A DNA stretch of 64,000 bases from Burkholderia pyrrocinia (GCF_022809715.1 NZ_CP094459.1:2914001-2978000), one strand, 5' to 3'; shown: positions 28,981 to 38,676, counted from the stretch's first letter. Made by a program: numbers and translations. Notes: generated by a model from the letters alone, not told the origin.

Positions 28981-29823
28981 TCAGTCCTCGTCGTCGCGCT
29001 GCATCCGCTGCCGCAATTCGGTCACCTGCGACTCGACGACGGTCGCATCGTCCGCCTCCGGCCGCTCGCCGAGATACTGCTCGAGATCCTCGAGCGCGGG
29101 GCGCAGGTAGTCGAGCCGCGCATACGCGAAACCGCGATCGCGCACCTCGTCGAGCTGCTCGGGCAACAGGATCACGAGCCGCTGCTGCACCGCGAGCAGC
29201 CGCTGCCAGCGTTCCGTCTGCAGATAGATCGTCTTCAGGTTGCGCAGCATCCGCGCGATGATCTCGCGGCTCGTCGCGGGCTGCAGCAGCGCGCGCAACG
29301 CGCTGTCGACCGCGCCGGCCGCGCGCGCGACATACGGCTCGAGCATCTCGACCATCTCGGCTTCGGACAGCGAATGGCCGTTGGTCGGATCGATGATCAG
29401 GTCGCCGTCCGGCAGCGTGACGCGCAGCAGGAAATGGCCGGGGAACGATACGCCGCGCGCCGGCACGCCGACCTGCTCGGCGAGCTCCAGATACAGCACC
29501 GACAGCGAGATCGGAATCCCGCGCCGCCGTTTCAGCACGGCGTTCAGGTGGCTGTTATCGGGGTCGTAGTAATCGTTGTGATTGCACGCGAAGCCGAGTT
29601 CGCGGAAGAAGAAGTCGTTCAGCGCGGCGACGCGGCCTTTCAGGTCCGCATCGTCGGCGAGCCGCCGGCGCAGCCGCGCCGCCAGCATGTCGAGTTCGGC
29701 CAGCGTGCCCTGCAGGTCGAGGTCGGGATACGCGTCCTGCGCCAGCGACAGCGCGGTCTCCGTGACGGGCAGGCTGTCGTCGTCCGCCACGAGCGTGCTG
29801 AAGTAGTCGAGGACGCGGGTCAT
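28981..29823 (-). CDS. SirB1 family protein (transglutaminase-like plus TPR-like)
   Basis: A 280-residue cytoplasmic protein of unknown function. The N-terminal 180 residues are transglutaminase-like, with DFFFRELGFACNHNDYYDPD, NAVLKRRRGIPISLSVLYLE, GVSFPGHFLLRV and DLIIDPTNGHSL matching the SirB1 family. The C-terminal 90 residues are TPR-like helices (NLKTIYLQTERWQRLLAVQQ) ending in an acidic tail. ATG 29823 lies 8 bases after the murJ stop, so the two genes form an operon. A peptidoglycan or protein-processing role is possible but not shown. Confidence 0.87.
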   Translation of the reverse strand: MTRVLDYFSTLVADDDSLPVTETALSLAQDAYPDLDLQGTLAELDMLAARLRRRLADDADLKGRVAALNDFFFRELGFACNHNDYYDPDNSHLNAVLKRRRGIPISLSVLYLELAEQVGVPARGVSFPGHFLLRVTLPDGDLIIDPTNGHSLSEAEMVEMLEPYVARAAGAVDSALRALLQPATSREIIARMLRNLKTIYLQTERWQRLLAVQQRLVILLPEQLDEVRDRGFAYARLDYLRPALEDLEQYLGERPEADDATVVESQVTELRQRMQRDDED

Positions 29824-29831
29824 AGCGGTCG

Positions 29832-31382
29832 TCACTTGGCGCGCCTTCTGAAGTAAGCGTATTTGAAGCCCATCACCCACAACATACCGAAATATAGTGC
29901 AGCGAACAGCACCAGGCACGCGGCCATCAACGCGATGCGATCGAGCGGCTGCGTGCGCATCCCGGTCCAGTCGAAGCTGATCGAGAACCAGTGCATCACA
30001 CCCGCGAGCACGAGCGTCGCGCCGACCAGCTGCATGAAGAAGCGCGGCCAGCCCGACGACGGCTGGTAGATGCCGCGCTTGCGCAGCCCGAGGAACAGCA
30101 GCAGCGAGTTCAGGCACGCGCCGACGCCGATGCTCAGCGTGAGGCCCGCATGGCCGATCAGCGGCACGAACACGTAGTTCGAGATCTGCGTGACGATCAG
30201 CACGCCGATCGCGATCTTCACGGGCGTCTTGATGTCCTGCTTCGCATAGAAGCCCGGCGCGAGGATCTTGATCAGGATGATGCCGACGAGGCCGATCCCG
30301 TAGGTCGCGAGCGCACGCGCGACCATCGTGACGGTATGCGCGTCGAACTTGCCGTAGTTGAAGAGCGTCGCGGTGAGCGGCGTCGCGAAGAAGAACAGCG
30401 CGAGCGCGCTCGGCGCCGCGAGCAGGAACGTGACGCGCAGCCCCCAGTCGAGCAGCGCCGAATACTCGGTCGAATCGGCGTCGACGTGCGCCTTCGACAG
30501 GCTCGGCAGCAGGATCGTGCCAAGCGCGACGCCGAGCAGCGCCGTCGGGAATTCCATCAGACGATCGGCGTAGTTGATCCACGACACGGCGCCCTGCCCG
30601 AGCCGCGACGCGATGTTGGTGTTGATGATCAGCGACAGCTGCGCGACCGACACCGCGAACGTCGCGGGCACCATCTTCGCGAGCACGCGCTTCACGCCGG
30701 GGTGCCGCAGCGCGCGCAGCGGGTTGAGGCCGATCAGCGGCACCATGTCGATCTTCTTCAGGCCCGGCAGCTGCACGAGGAACTGCAGCACGCCGCCCAC
30801 GATGACGGCCCACGCGAGCGCGAACACCGGCACCTTCAGGTGCGGCGCGACGAACACGGCCGCGGCGATGAATGCGACGTTGAGCAGCACCGGCGCGAAC
30901 GCGGGCAGCGAGAAGCTCTTGTACGTGTTCAGCACGCCGGACGCGAGCGTCGTCAGCGAGATGAACACAATGTACGGGAACATGATCTGCGTCATCGTGA
31001 CCGCGAGCGGGAACGCCTGGCCGTCGGTGTGCAGGCCGGACGCGACCGCGAACACGACCCACGACGCGCCGGCGATCCCGAGGACCGACAGCACGGCAAG
31101 CGCCCACGCAAGCACGGTCGACATCGCGTCGACGAGCGCCTTCGTCGCATCGTGCCCCTGCTGGTTCTTGAACTCGGCGAGGATCGGCACGAACGCCTGC
31201 GAGAACGCACCTTCCGCGGAAAGGCGGCGCAGCAGGTTCGGAATGCGGAAGGCGACGTAGAACGCGTCGGTGTATTGACTGGCGCCGAACGCACGGGCGA
31301 TCAGCGTCTCGCGGGCCAGTCCGGTCACGCGCGACAGCAGCGTGAAGCCGCTGACCGTCAGCAGGGCTCGGAATAGATTCAT
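29832..31382 (-). CDS. murJ: Lipid II flippase MurJ (MviN)
   Basis: Flips lipid II across the inner membrane for peptidoglycan synthesis. The 516-residue protein has about 14 membrane segments and the family N-terminus MNLFRALLTVSGFTLLSRVT, with ETLIARAFGASQYTDAFYVA, FRIPNLLRRLSAEGAFSQAF and the periodic SRLGQGAVSWINYADRLMEF. Essential Arg residues near the N-terminus are in place (SRVTGLARE, RIPNLLRR). It is divergent from rpsT across 304 bases and co-transcribed with the sirB1-like gene. Confidence 0.97.
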   Translation of the reverse strand: MNLFRALLTVSGFTLLSRVTGLARETLIARAFGASQYTDAFYVAFRIPNLLRRLSAEGAFSQAFVPILAEFKNQQGHDATKALVDAMSTVLAWALAVLSVLGIAGASWVVFAVASGLHTDGQAFPLAVTMTQIMFPYIVFISLTTLASGVLNTYKSFSLPAFAPVLLNVAFIAAAVFVAPHLKVPVFALAWAVIVGGVLQFLVQLPGLKKIDMVPLIGLNPLRALRHPGVKRVLAKMVPATFAVSVAQLSLIINTNIASRLGQGAVSWINYADRLMEFPTALLGVALGTILLPSLSKAHVDADSTEYSALLDWGLRVTFLLAAPSALALFFFATPLTATLFNYGKFDAHTVTMVARALATYGIGLVGIILIKILAPGFYAKQDIKTPVKIAIGVLIVTQISNYVFVPLIGHAGLTLSIGVGACLNSLLLFLGLRKRGIYQPSSGWPRFFMQLVGATLVLAGVMHWFSISFDWTGMRTQPLDRIALMAACLVLFAALYFGMLWVMGFKYAYFRRRAK

Positions 31383-31686
31383 GGGGCGCTTATTATACGG
31401 ACGTTGCGTGACCCGGCCACCGCCCGATGCCGAAAAGCGCGCCCGCTGCCGGCGCCCCGCCCGGCGGGTGTCACATCGATCTTGCCACTCGCTTGATTTT
31501 GTTGCTATAATCGCCCGTTTCTAGGCCTGTACATGTACGGCAACTGCCGTTTCCATGTTCCGGCCTCGGTTAAAATCACCGTTTTTTTATGCGCCCCTGG
31601 GCAATCGTTCTCAGGGGACGGATCGAAAAGCAGCGCTTGGCCGTCAGGCTCCAAGCTCTGGAAACAGGACAGGATAAGGAACCGTC
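31383..31686. promoter_or_regulatory. 304-base murJ / rpsT divergent region with long rpsT leader
   Basis: Holds the rpsT promoter (31482-31511) and then about 170 untranslated bases. The leader contains the palindrome GTACATGTAC near 31530, a run of seven T residues near 31583, and a hairpin CCCCTGGG...CTCAGGGG near 31593-31618. A structured leader would suit translational autocontrol of S20, as known in E. coli, but this is inference. No separate murJ promoter is obvious. Confidence 0.5.
31482..31511 (+). promoter_or_regulatory. Sigma-70 type promoter for rpsT
   Basis: TTGCCA (31482-31487) and a perfect TATAAT (31506-31511) are 18 bases apart, predicting transcription from about 31518. Confidence 0.75.
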
Positions 31687-31959
31687 ATGGCTAACTCCGC
31701 ACAAGCACGCAAGCGCGCCCGCCAGGCCGCGAAGGCAAACTCGCACAACTCGGCGCTGCGCTCGAAATTCCGTACCGCGATCAAGTCGGTTCGCAAGGCT
31801 GTTGAAGCCGGCGACCAGGCAAAGGCTGCCGAGCTGTTCAAGGCTGCCGTGAAGACGATCGACACGATCGCCGACAAGAAGATCGTTCACAAGAACAAGG
31901 CCGCTCGCAGCAAGAGCCGCCTCGCCGCAGCCGTCAAGGGCCTGCAGGCAGCAGCGTAA
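31687..31959 (+). CDS. rpsT: 30S ribosomal protein S20
   Basis: Primary 16S rRNA-binding protein of the small subunit, 90 residues. [20 protein letters not shown] is the standard beginning, followed by [16 protein letters not shown] and the Lys/Ala-rich helix ending [26 protein letters not shown] precedes the ATG. Monocistronic, between its own promoter and a strong bidirectional terminator. Confidence 0.98.
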   Translation: MANSAQARKRARQAAKANSHNSALRSKFRTAIKSVRKAVEAGDQAKAAELFKAAVKTIDTIADKKIVHKNKAARSKSRLAAAVKGLQAAA

Positions 31960-32020
31960 ATCCGGTGTGACCGGCAAGGGCGCCCGCTCACGCGGGCGTT
32001 CCTGTTTCCTGCGATCGCAA

Positions 32021-32046
32021 AAAAACCCGCCTAGGCGGGTTTTTTT
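32021..32046. terminator. Bidirectional terminator between rpsT and the DUF3579 gene
   Basis: AAAAACCCGCC (32021-32031) pairs with GGCGGGTTTTT (32034-32044) around a two-base centre, with A and T runs on either side. A smaller hairpin (about 31980-31999) lies just before it. Confidence 0.9.
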
Positions 32047-32129
32047 GTTGCCTGTCGTACGGCGATCGCGCCGACCGACGACAGCCAGGGCGGGCGCACC
32101 AGGCGCCCTCGCCCTTCGGCATCACCGCA

Positions 32130-32450
32130 TCACTTCTTCGCGCCGTAGTCCGGCAGCTCGCACGCCTCGGTGACGACGAGGTTGTTGTCCTTCGCGAAAT
32201 TCAGCACGAAATCGAAAGCCATCGGCTCGATGTCTCGCAGCCGCGAATCGAGGATCACGCATTTCAGGTCGCCGAGCATCGTCGGACGCACGTACAGCGA
32301 ATACTTGAGACGTGCATTCGGCCCGCTCGCCCCCGGCCCGAAGCAGGCCATCACACCGGCCAGACGTTCCGACCAGTCGCTCGGGCGAAACTTTTTCCCG
32401 TCTTTCGTAATGCCCTGGATAAAGAATTCGGTCGGAGGGGTTTCAGCCAT
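32130..32450 (-). CDS. DUF3579 family protein
   Basis: A 106-residue cytoplasmic protein of unknown function, matching the beta-proteobacterial DUF3579 family: EFFIQGITKDGKKFRPSDWS near the start, RLKYSLYVRPTMLGDLKCVI and MAFDFVLNFAKDNNLVV later. ATG 32450 (MAETPPTEF) begins right before the conserved region; the upstream in-frame extension overlaps likely promoter DNA. A TATAAT reads on the minus strand at 32671-32666, about 215 bases upstream, a possible -10 box giving a long leader. Confidence 0.82.
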   Translation of the reverse strand: MAETPPTEFFIQGITKDGKKFRPSDWSERLAGVMACFGPGASGPNARLKYSLYVRPTMLGDLKCVILDSRLRDIEPMAFDFVLNFAKDNNLVVTEACELPDYGAKK

Positions 32451-32862
32451 GTGGTTACCCAAGTGACGGCCCGGCGATGCCCAGGCGACGGCGCCTGGAT
32501 ACGCGAACACAAAGCTGGAATGGACGGCGGCACAAGCATTCCGATATCCCGAAAACAGGACGCCAACGCGTGCTGCCGGTGTGCCGCACCGGATTTGTGC
32601 AGCGCACAGCTTGTGTCCGGCAGAGCGCGAAGAGGCTTGCCTGCCGGGCTGGAGAAAACTTTTGGATTATACCGCAGCGCGCCATCGCGCGTCGTCCCGA
32701 CGCCCCCTTCCCGTACCGCCGGCCGCGCGCGGAGATCGCGCCCCGCTTCTCTTCGCGGCTCGTCAAAGCACAGAAAATCCTTTATGCTGCTTTGAGTTAT
32801 CCACACCCGACGGCGGCGCCGTCCGGCCTCGCTGCCGGGTGAAACCCGCCGTATTTCGCTTC
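32451..32862. promoter_or_regulatory. 412-base DUF3579 / argF divergent intergenic region
   Basis: Contains a minus-strand TATAAT (32666-32671), an exact DnaA-box sequence (32798-32806) about 57 bases before argF, and otherwise no supported gene. No clear ARG box is seen. Confidence 0.4.
32798..32806 (+). promoter_or_regulatory. DnaA-box sequence upstream of argF
   Basis: TTATCCACA, preceded by GAG, identical over twelve bases to the box upstream of lpxK. Isolated. Confidence 0.4.
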
Positions 32863-33792
32863 ATGACCGCCAAAACCATTCGTCACTACCTGCAGTTCAA
32901 GGATTTCTCGCTGGAAGACTACGAGTACGTGCTCGAACGCACGGGTATCCTGAAGCGCAAGTTCAAGAACTACGAGACCTATCACCCGCTGCACGACCGC
33001 ACGCTCGCGATGATCTTCGAGAAGAGCTCGACGCGCACGCGCCTGTCGTTCGAGGCCGGGATCTTCCAGCTCGGCGGCCACGCCGTCTTCATGAGCACGC
33101 GCGACACGCAGCTCGGCCGCGGCGAGCCCGTCGAGGATTCCGCGCAGGTCATCTCGCGGATGGTCGACATCATCATGATCCGCACGTTCGAGCAGGAGGT
33201 CATCCAGCGCTTCGCGGAAAACTCCCGCGTGCCGGTGATCAACGGCCTGACCAACGAATACCACCCGTGCCAGGTGCTCGCCGACATCTTCACGTACTAC
33301 GAGCACCGCGGCCCGATCGCCGGCAAGACCGTCGCATGGGTCGGCGATGCGAACAACATGCTCTACACGTGGATCGAAGCCGCGCAGATCCTCGGCTTCA
33401 AGCTGCGCCTGTCGACGCCGCCCGGCTATGCGCTCGACATGAAGCTCGTGTCGCCCGACAGCGCACCGTTCTACGAGGTGTTCGACGATCCGAACGAAGC
33501 ATGCAAGGGCGCCGATCTCGTGACGACCGACGTATGGACGAGCATGGGTTTCGAAGCCGAGAACGAAGCGCGGATGAAGGCGTTCGCCGACTGGTGCGTC
33601 GACGAGGAAATGATGGGGCACGCGAACCCGGACGCGCTGTTCATGCACTGCCTGCCCGCGCACCGCGGCGAGGAAGTGACGGCCGGCGTGATCGACGGCC
33701 CGCAGAGCGTCGTGTGGGACGAGGCGGAAAACCGCCTGCACGTGCAGAAGGCGCTGATGGAGTTCCTGCTGCTCGGCCGCCTCAAACACTGA
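32863..33792 (+). CDS. argF: Ornithine carbamoyltransferase
   Basis: Forms citrulline from ornithine and carbamoyl phosphate in arginine synthesis. The 309-residue protein has the carbamoyl-phosphate motif EKSSTRTRLSFEAGI (about residues 46-60), LTNEYHPCQVLAD, the ornithine-side VTTDVWTSMG and the active-site Cys block FMHCLPAHRGEEV. ATG 32863 gives the family beginning MTAKTIRHYLQFKDF. Monocistronic with a following terminator. The sequence fits the anabolic rather than the catabolic enzyme by position, since no arc genes are near. Confidence 0.96.
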   Translation: MTAKTIRHYLQFKDFSLEDYEYVLERTGILKRKFKNYETYHPLHDRTLAMIFEKSSTRTRLSFEAGIFQLGGHAVFMSTRDTQLGRGEPVEDSAQVISRMVDIIMIRTFEQEVIQRFAENSRVPVINGLTNEYHPCQVLADIFTYYEHRGPIAGKTVAWVGDANNMLYTWIEAAQILGFKLRLSTPPGYALDMKLVSPDSAPFYEVFDDPNEACKGADLVTTDVWTSMGFEAENEARMKAFADWCVDEEMMGHANPDALFMHCLPAHRGEEVTAGVIDGPQSVVWDEAENRLHVQKALMEFLLLGRLKH

Positions 33793-33820
33793 CGCGCCGG
33801 CGGAATCCGGCAGCAGACGC

Positions 33821-33851
33821 AAAAAGCGCCGATCGACGATCGGCGCTTTTT
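33821..33851. terminator. Bidirectional terminator between argF and murB
   Basis: AAAAAGCGCCGAT pairs with ATCGGCGCTTTTT around a short centre (33821-33851), with A and T runs on both sides, serving two convergent genes. Confidence 0.9.
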
Positions 33852-33884
33852 GTTTGGGTACGTGAAAACCGGCGCGGACCCGCG

Positions 33885-34934
33885 CTACAGGCAGACCGGC
33901 TCGGCCTCGAGCTCGACGCCGAATTGCTCGCGCACGTCGGCCTGGATCGCCCGTGCCAGCGCGAGCACGTCGGCGCCCGTCGCGCCGCCGCGATTGACGA
34001 GCACGAGCGCCTGGCGGTCGTGCACGGCCGCCGCGCCCAGCGCGCGCCCCTTCCAGCCACAGCGGTCGATCAGCCAGCCGGCCGCGAGCTTCACCTGCCC
34101 GTCCGGCTGCGGATACGACACGACATCGGGCGCGCGGGCGCGCAGCGCAGCGAACTGCGCGGCGTCGATCACCGGATTCTTGAAGAAACTGCCCGCGTTG
34201 CCGAGAACGAGCGGATCGGGCAGCTTCGCGCGGCGGATCGCGACGACCGCGTCGAACACGTCGCGCGGCGTCGCCGCATCGGGCGCGATGCCGCGCGCGT
34301 CGAGCTCGCGCGTGACGTCCGCGTAGCCGAGCCGCGGCGCCCATCGCCTGGGCAGCCGGAACGTCACCGACACGATCGCGAACCGGCCGCGCCCTTCCCG
34401 CTTGAAGAAGCTGTCGCGATAGCCGAACGCGCAGCGCGCGGCGTCGAAGCGCTCGCTGCGCCCCGTAGATAGCTCGACGGCGACCAGCGAATCGAAATAC
34501 ACCTTCATCTCGAGGCCGTACGCGCCGATGTTCTGGATCGGCGCGGCGCCGACCGTGCCCGGGATCAGCGCGAGATTCTCGAGGCCCGGCATCCCGTGCT
34601 CGAGCGTCCACGCGACGAAGTCGTGCCAGTTCTCGCCGCCGCCGGCCTCGACGTACCACGCGTCGTCGTCCTCGCGCACGACGCGGCGGCCCGCGATTTC
34701 GTCGAGCAGCACGACGCCGTCGAAATCGCGTGTGAACACGACATTGCTGCCGCCGCCGAGCACGAGCTGCGGCAGGTTCGCGACGCGCGGGTCGCGATGC
34801 AGCGCCTCGAACTGCGACGCGTGCGTGATGCGCGCGGCGAAGCGCGCGTTCGCGTCGATGCCGAACGTGTTGTGCGCGGCGAGCGGATGGTCGGGAAGCA
34901 GCGACAGGGCGGAATCGTCAGGAGGCATCGGCAT
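33885..34934 (-). CDS. murB: UDP-N-acetylenolpyruvoylglucosamine reductase
   Basis: FAD/NADPH enzyme making UDP-MurNAc for peptidoglycan. The 349-residue protein is of the type I (E. coli-like) class: [18 protein letters not shown]-binding [12 protein letters not shown] and [20 protein letters not shown], the catalytic Ser in [13 protein letters not shown] and a YRDSFFKR loop typical of that class, plus [13 protein letters not shown]. Translation could start at the ATG 34934 or the next Met two codons on. It has 137 bases to the divergent yajQ gene. A single-gene unit. Confidence 0.96.
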   Translation of the reverse strand: MPMPPDDSALSLLPDHPLAAHNTFGIDANARFAARITHASQFEALHRDPRVANLPQLVLGGGSNVVFTRDFDGVVLLDEIAGRRVVREDDDAWYVEAGGGENWHDFVAWTLEHGMPGLENLALIPGTVGAAPIQNIGAYGLEMKVYFDSLVAVELSTGRSERFDAARCAFGYRDSFFKREGRGRFAIVSVTFRLPRRWAPRLGYADVTRELDARGIAPDAATPRDVFDAVVAIRRAKLPDPLVLGNAGSFFKNPVIDAAQFAALRARAPDVVSYPQPDGQVKLAAGWLIDRCGWKGRALGAAAVHDRQALVLVNRGGATGADVLALARAIQADVREQFGVELEAEPVCL

Positions 34935-35071
34935 TCGCGGTCACGTCGGCCCGGGCCGGCGGAAGGCCGGTCTTGGGCAAACGGAGGGGCATCGGTAAAA
35001 TGGCAAACAGTCCGCAATTATAGCGAGTGCCCGCGCGCGAGCCGGGTGCCCGCATCTCAAGGGAGAATGCC

Positions 35072-35557
35072 ATGCCATCGTTCGACGTCGTTTCCGAAGC
35101 GAACATGATCGAAGTGAAGAACGCCATCGAGCAGTCGAACAAGGAAATTTCGACGCGCTTCGACTTCAAGGGCTCCGACGCGCGCGTCGAGCAGAAGGAA
35201 CGTGAGCTGACGCTGTTCGCCGACGACGATTTCAAGCTCGGCCAGGTCAAGGACGTGTTGATCGGCAAGCTGGCCAAGCGCAACGTCGACGTGCGCTTCC
35301 TCGACTACGGCAAGGTCGAGAAGATCGGCGGCGACAAGGTCAAGCAGATCGTCACCGTGAAGAAAGGCGTGACGGGCGATCTCGCGAAGAAGATCGTGCG
35401 GCTCGTGAAGGACAGCAAGATCAAGGTGCAGGCGAGCATCCAGGGCGACGCGGTGCGCGTGGCGGGCACGAAGCGCGACGACCTGCAGAGCGTGATCGCG
35501 ATGCTGCGCAAGGACGTGACCGACACGCCGCTCGACTTCAACAACTTCCGCGACTGA
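35072..35557 (+). CDS. YajQ family nucleotide-binding protein
   Basis: A 161-residue cytoplasmic protein of the YajQ (UPF0234) family. Members in Xanthomonas and Pseudomonas bind cyclic-di-GMP and act as effectors. Visible family blocks: [36 protein letters not shown], a [20 protein letters not shown] stretch and [20 protein letters not shown] near the end, ending in [20 protein letters not shown] precedes the ATG. Whether this copy binds cyclic-di-GMP is inference; the window also holds a degenerate EAL protein elsewhere but no direct link. Confidence 0.93.
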   Translation: MPSFDVVSEANMIEVKNAIEQSNKEISTRFDFKGSDARVEQKERELTLFADDDFKLGQVKDVLIGKLAKRNVDVRFLDYGKVEKIGGDKVKQIVTVKKGVTGDLAKKIVRLVKDSKIKVQASIQGDAVRVAGTKRDDLQSVIAMLRKDVTDTPLDFNNFRD

Positions 35558-35634
35558 TCGCCGGCCGATCCGTCCCGTCATCCCGCCGGGCCCCGCACAC
35601 GCGGCGCGCCCGGCGCGCGGCAAGCGCCGCGTCG

Positions 35635-36273
35635 TCAGGCTTTCCCGCCGTCCTGCGCGCCGCCGTCCGCGGCCGCCTTCTTCTTGTCGCCGATCCGGCT
35701 CTCCTGCCCCGCGAGCAGCTTCGAAATGTTGCCGCGGTGACGCCACACGAGCAGCACGCTCATCGCGAGCACGGCCCATGCGACCGGGTTGTGGCTCGTG
35801 CCGAACAGGAATACGTCGAACACCGGCGCGAACACCGCCGCCACCAGCGCCGCGAGCGACGAATAGCGGAAGAAGAATGCGACGATCAGCCAGGTCAGCG
35901 CGGTCGCGAGCCCGAGCACCGGGTGTACGGCGAGCAGCACGCCGGCCGCGGTCGCGACGCCCTTGCCGCCCTGGAAGCGGAAGAACACCGGATACAGGTG
36001 GCCGATGAACACGGCAATCGCGACCCATGCGACCGCGACGTCGGGCAGGCCGAAGCGCCGCGCGAGCCAGACGGCAATCCAGCCCTTGAATGCGTCGCCG
36101 ACGAGCGTCAGGATCGCGGCTTTCTTGTTGCCGCTGCGCAGCACGTTGGTCGCGCCGGGATTCTTCGACCCGTATGAACGCGGGTCGGCCAGGCCCATCG
36201 CGGCGCTGACGACGACGGCGAACGACACCGAACCGATCAGGTAGGCAACGAGGGCGGCGAGCAGGATCTGCAT
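35635..36273 (-). CDS. plsY: Glycerol-3-phosphate acyltransferase PlsY
   Basis: Membrane enzyme that acylates glycerol-3-phosphate from acyl-phosphate, the first step of phospholipid synthesis. The 212-residue protein has five membrane segments and the three family motifs [32 protein letters not shown] and a C-terminal [18 protein letters not shown] Lys/Ala/Gly-rich tail of about 20 residues follows, longer than in most members. ATG 36273 ([15 protein letters not shown]) starts in the first membrane segment. Convergent with yajQ. Confidence 0.95.
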   Translation of the reverse strand: MQILLAALVAYLIGSVSFAVVVSAAMGLADPRSYGSKNPGATNVLRSGNKKAAILTLVGDAFKGWIAVWLARRFGLPDVAVAWVAIAVFIGHLYPVFFRFQGGKGVATAAGVLLAVHPVLGLATALTWLIVAFFFRYSSLAALVAAVFAPVFDVFLFGTSHNPVAWAVLAMSVLLVWRHRGNISKLLAGQESRIGDKKKAAADGGAQDGGKA

Positions 36274-36383
36274 GCGGAGGACTCTTCTTTCAACGTATCG
36301 GTAAAGGGACGGCTCGGTGCGCGGCAAGCCGAAACGGCGCCCATTCTACCGAACGAGCGCGGCCTGCCACGAAGGTGAAACCC

Positions 36384-36875
36384 TCAGTCGACGCTCGCGC
36401 ACTGCACGGGCTGCGCGCCGAGCAGCGACGTGAGCACCGCCGGCGCGAGGCTGACGAGGTAGCCGCGACGGCCGCCGTTCAGGTAGATCGTCGGCAATTC
36501 GAGGATCGTCGCCTCGACGTAGACGGGCATCGTCTTGCGCGTACCGAACGGCGACGTGCCGCCGACGAGATAACCCGAATGGCGGTTCGCGACCTCGGGC
36601 TTGCACGGCTCGACGCGCTTCGCGCCGATCTGCCGCGCGAGGTTCTTCGTCGACACGGTGCGGTCGCCGTGCATCAACACGATCAGCGGCTTCGCGTGCT
36701 CGTCTTCCATCACGAGCGTCTTCACGACGCTGTGCTCGTCGACGCCGAGCTGGCGCGCCGATTCGCCGGTGCCGCCGTGTTCGACGTATTCGTACGGATG
36801 CTCGCCGAACGCGACGCCGTGGCGGCGCAACAGCTGGGTCGCAGGGGTTTCGGACACGTGTCTGGATTTACTCAT
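36384..36875 (-). CDS. ybaK: Cys-tRNA(Pro)/Cys-tRNA(Cys) deacylase YbaK
   Basis: Editing hydrolase that clears mischarged Cys-tRNA(Pro). The 163-residue single-domain protein matches YbaK/EbsC: TPATQLLRRHGVAFGEHPYE, the catalytic-Lys region SVVKTLVMED, DRTVSTKNLARQIGAKRVEP, HSGYLVGGTSPFGTRK and VYVEATILELPTIYLNGGRR. It lies 110 bases upstream of plsY on the same strand and may be transcribed with it. Divergent from the acyl-CoA synthetase gene. Confidence 0.93.
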   Translation of the reverse strand: MSKSRHVSETPATQLLRRHGVAFGEHPYEYVEHGGTGESARQLGVDEHSVVKTLVMEDEHAKPLIVLMHGDRTVSTKNLARQIGAKRVEPCKPEVANRHSGYLVGGTSPFGTRKTMPVYVEATILELPTIYLNGGRRGYLVSLAPAVLTSLLGAQPVQCASVD

Positions 36876-37113
36876 GGCGGCATTCTAATGGCGAACGACC
36901 GGCGCGCGCGATGGCGCGCCCGCGCCGGCGGTATACTCGCGGCCCGTTTTCCGCCGGGCGGCCCGCGGCGTCGCCGTGGCGATTCCGCCCATCATCATTG
37001 CAGACATCGCGAAACGCTATTGCCCGTTTGGCCGATTGTGGCGCGTGCATCGTCATGGCACGATCGTTCGCAAACATCGTCACGCCGCCGCCCGCCCCTT
37101 TTCTGGAGACGCC

Positions 37114-38676
37114 ATGCCCTCGCCCATCCGCTCTTCCGAGTCGCTCGACGTCGATGCGCTGCTCGCCGCGCTGCCTAACCGCATCGCCGACGTGCCCGCG
37201 CGCTGGGCCACGCGGGCGCCCGCGCATCCGGCGCTGATCGAGGACGCGCGCCGCCTGTCGTACGGCGACTTGTCGCAGGCCGTCGATGCGGCCGCCGCAC
37301 GGCTCGCGAGCCTCGGCGTGCAAGGCGGCGACCGCGTGATGATCGTCGCGGAAAACTGCGTCGCGCAGATCGTGCTGCTGTTCGCGGTCGCCCGCGTCGA
37401 TGCGTGGGCGCTCGTGTCGAACGCGCGGCTGTCTGCCGGCGAACTCGATGCGATCGCCGCGCACGCGCGTCCGAAGCTGATCGCGTTCGCGACGGACGCA
37501 TCGCCCGACGCACGTGCCCACGCGGCGCGGCTCGGCGCGACACCCGCCGGCGCGCTGCCGATCGACATCGGCGCGTGGTCGTATCGCGTCGATGCGAGCG
37601 CGCCTGCCGAACCGGTGGCCGCCGACGGTGCCGCGCAATGCGCGGCGCTGATCTACACGACCGGCACGACCGGCACGCCGAAAGGCGTGATGCTGTCGCA
37701 CCGCAACCTGCTGTTCATCGCGGCGACGTCGAGCACGCTGCGCCGCGTGTCGCCGGACGACGTCGTCTATACGGTGCTGCCCGTGTCGCACGTGTACGGG
37801 CTCGCGTCGGTCTGCCTCGGCAGCCTGTACGCAGGCGCGACGCTGCGGCTCGCACCGCGCTTTGCGCCGGAGGCCGTGCGCATCGCGCTCGCCGACGAAG
37901 GCGTCACGATCTTCCAGGGTGTGCCCGCAATGCACGCGAAGCTGCTCGAACACCTGCACACGCACGGCCACGCGTGGCACGCGCCGCGCCTGCGCTTCGC
38001 GTATTCGGGCGGCTCGCCGCTCGATGCGAACCTGAAGGCGCGCGTCGAGCGCGTGTACGGCGTGCCGCTGCACAACGGCTACGGGATGACTGAAAGCAGC
38101 CCGACCATCACGCAGACGCCGCTCGACGCGCCGCGCGCCGACAGCTCGGTCGGCGTGCCGATTCCGGGCGTCGACATGCGGATCGTCGCGCCGGACGGCA
38201 CCAACGTGCCGCAAGGCGAAGTCGGCGAGATCCGCGTGCGCGGGCCGAACGTGATGCTCGGCTACTACCGCAACGCGGACGCCACGCGCGCGGCCGTGTC
38301 GCCGGACGGCTGGCTGAGCACCGGCGATCTCGCGCGGCAGGACGCGGACGGCGCGGTGACGATCGCGGGCCGCAGCAAGGAACTGATCATCCGGTCCGGC
38401 TTCAACGTGTATCCGGTCGAAGTCGAACAGGTGCTGAACGCGCATCCGGACGTCGTGCAGGCGGCCGTCATCGGCCGCGCGGTCGAAGGCAACGAGGAAG
38501 TGCTCGCATTCGTCGAGCTGGTGCCGGGCGCGGCGGCGGACGAACCGGCGTTGCATGCATGGTGCGCGGAGCGATTGGCGCCTTACAAACGCCCTGCCCA
38601 CATCCGCGTGCTCGACGCGTTGCCGGCCGCATCGACCGGCAAGGTGCTGAAGCACAAGCTGCGCGACCTGGCCTGA
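37114..38676 (+). CDS. Class I adenylate-forming acyl-CoA synthetase
   Basis: Activates a carboxylic acid to acyl-AMP and then acyl-CoA; substrate unknown. The 520-residue protein has the ATP-binding loop IYTTGTTGTPKGVMLSHRNL (about residues 180-199), the YGMTES motif, STGDLARQDADGAVTIAGRS, the hinge KELIIRSGFNVYPVEVE and the catalytic Lys in TGKVLKHKLRDL near the end. TGGAGACGCC precedes ATG 37114. Longer in-frame starts upstream lack family resemblance. It is a monocistronic gene, convergent with xerD. It resembles medium- or long-chain fatty-acid and aromatic-acid ligases about equally. Confidence 0.88.
   Translation: MPSPIRSSESLDVDALLAALPNRIADVPARWATRAPAHPALIEDARRLSYGDLSQAVDAAAARLASLGVQGGDRVMIVAENCVAQIVLLFAVARVDAWALVSNARLSAGELDAIAAHARPKLIAFATDASPDARAHAARLGATPAGALPIDIGAWSYRVDASAPAEPVAADGAAQCAALIYTTGTTGTPKGVMLSHRNLLFIAATSSTLRRVSPDDVVYTVLPVSHVYGLASVCLGSLYAGATLRLAPRFAPEAVRIALADEGVTIFQGVPAMHAKLLEHLHTHGHAWHAPRLRFAYSGGSPLDANLKARVERVYGVPLHNGYGMTESSPTITQTPLDAPRADSSVGVPIPGVDMRIVAPDGTNVPQGEVGEIRVRGPNVMLGYYRNADATRAAVSPDGWLSTGDLARQDADGAVTIAGRSKELIIRSGFNVYPVEVEQVLNAHPDVVQAAVIGRAVEGNEEVLAFVELVPGAAADEPALHAWCAERLAPYKRPAHIRVLDALPAASTGKVLKHKLRDLA

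Noticed and set aside
28981..31107. Apparent 708-residue fusion of the SirB1 family protein with an upstream segment
   Set aside because: The upstream part is an out-of-frame reading of murJ; the real gene starts at ATG 29823.
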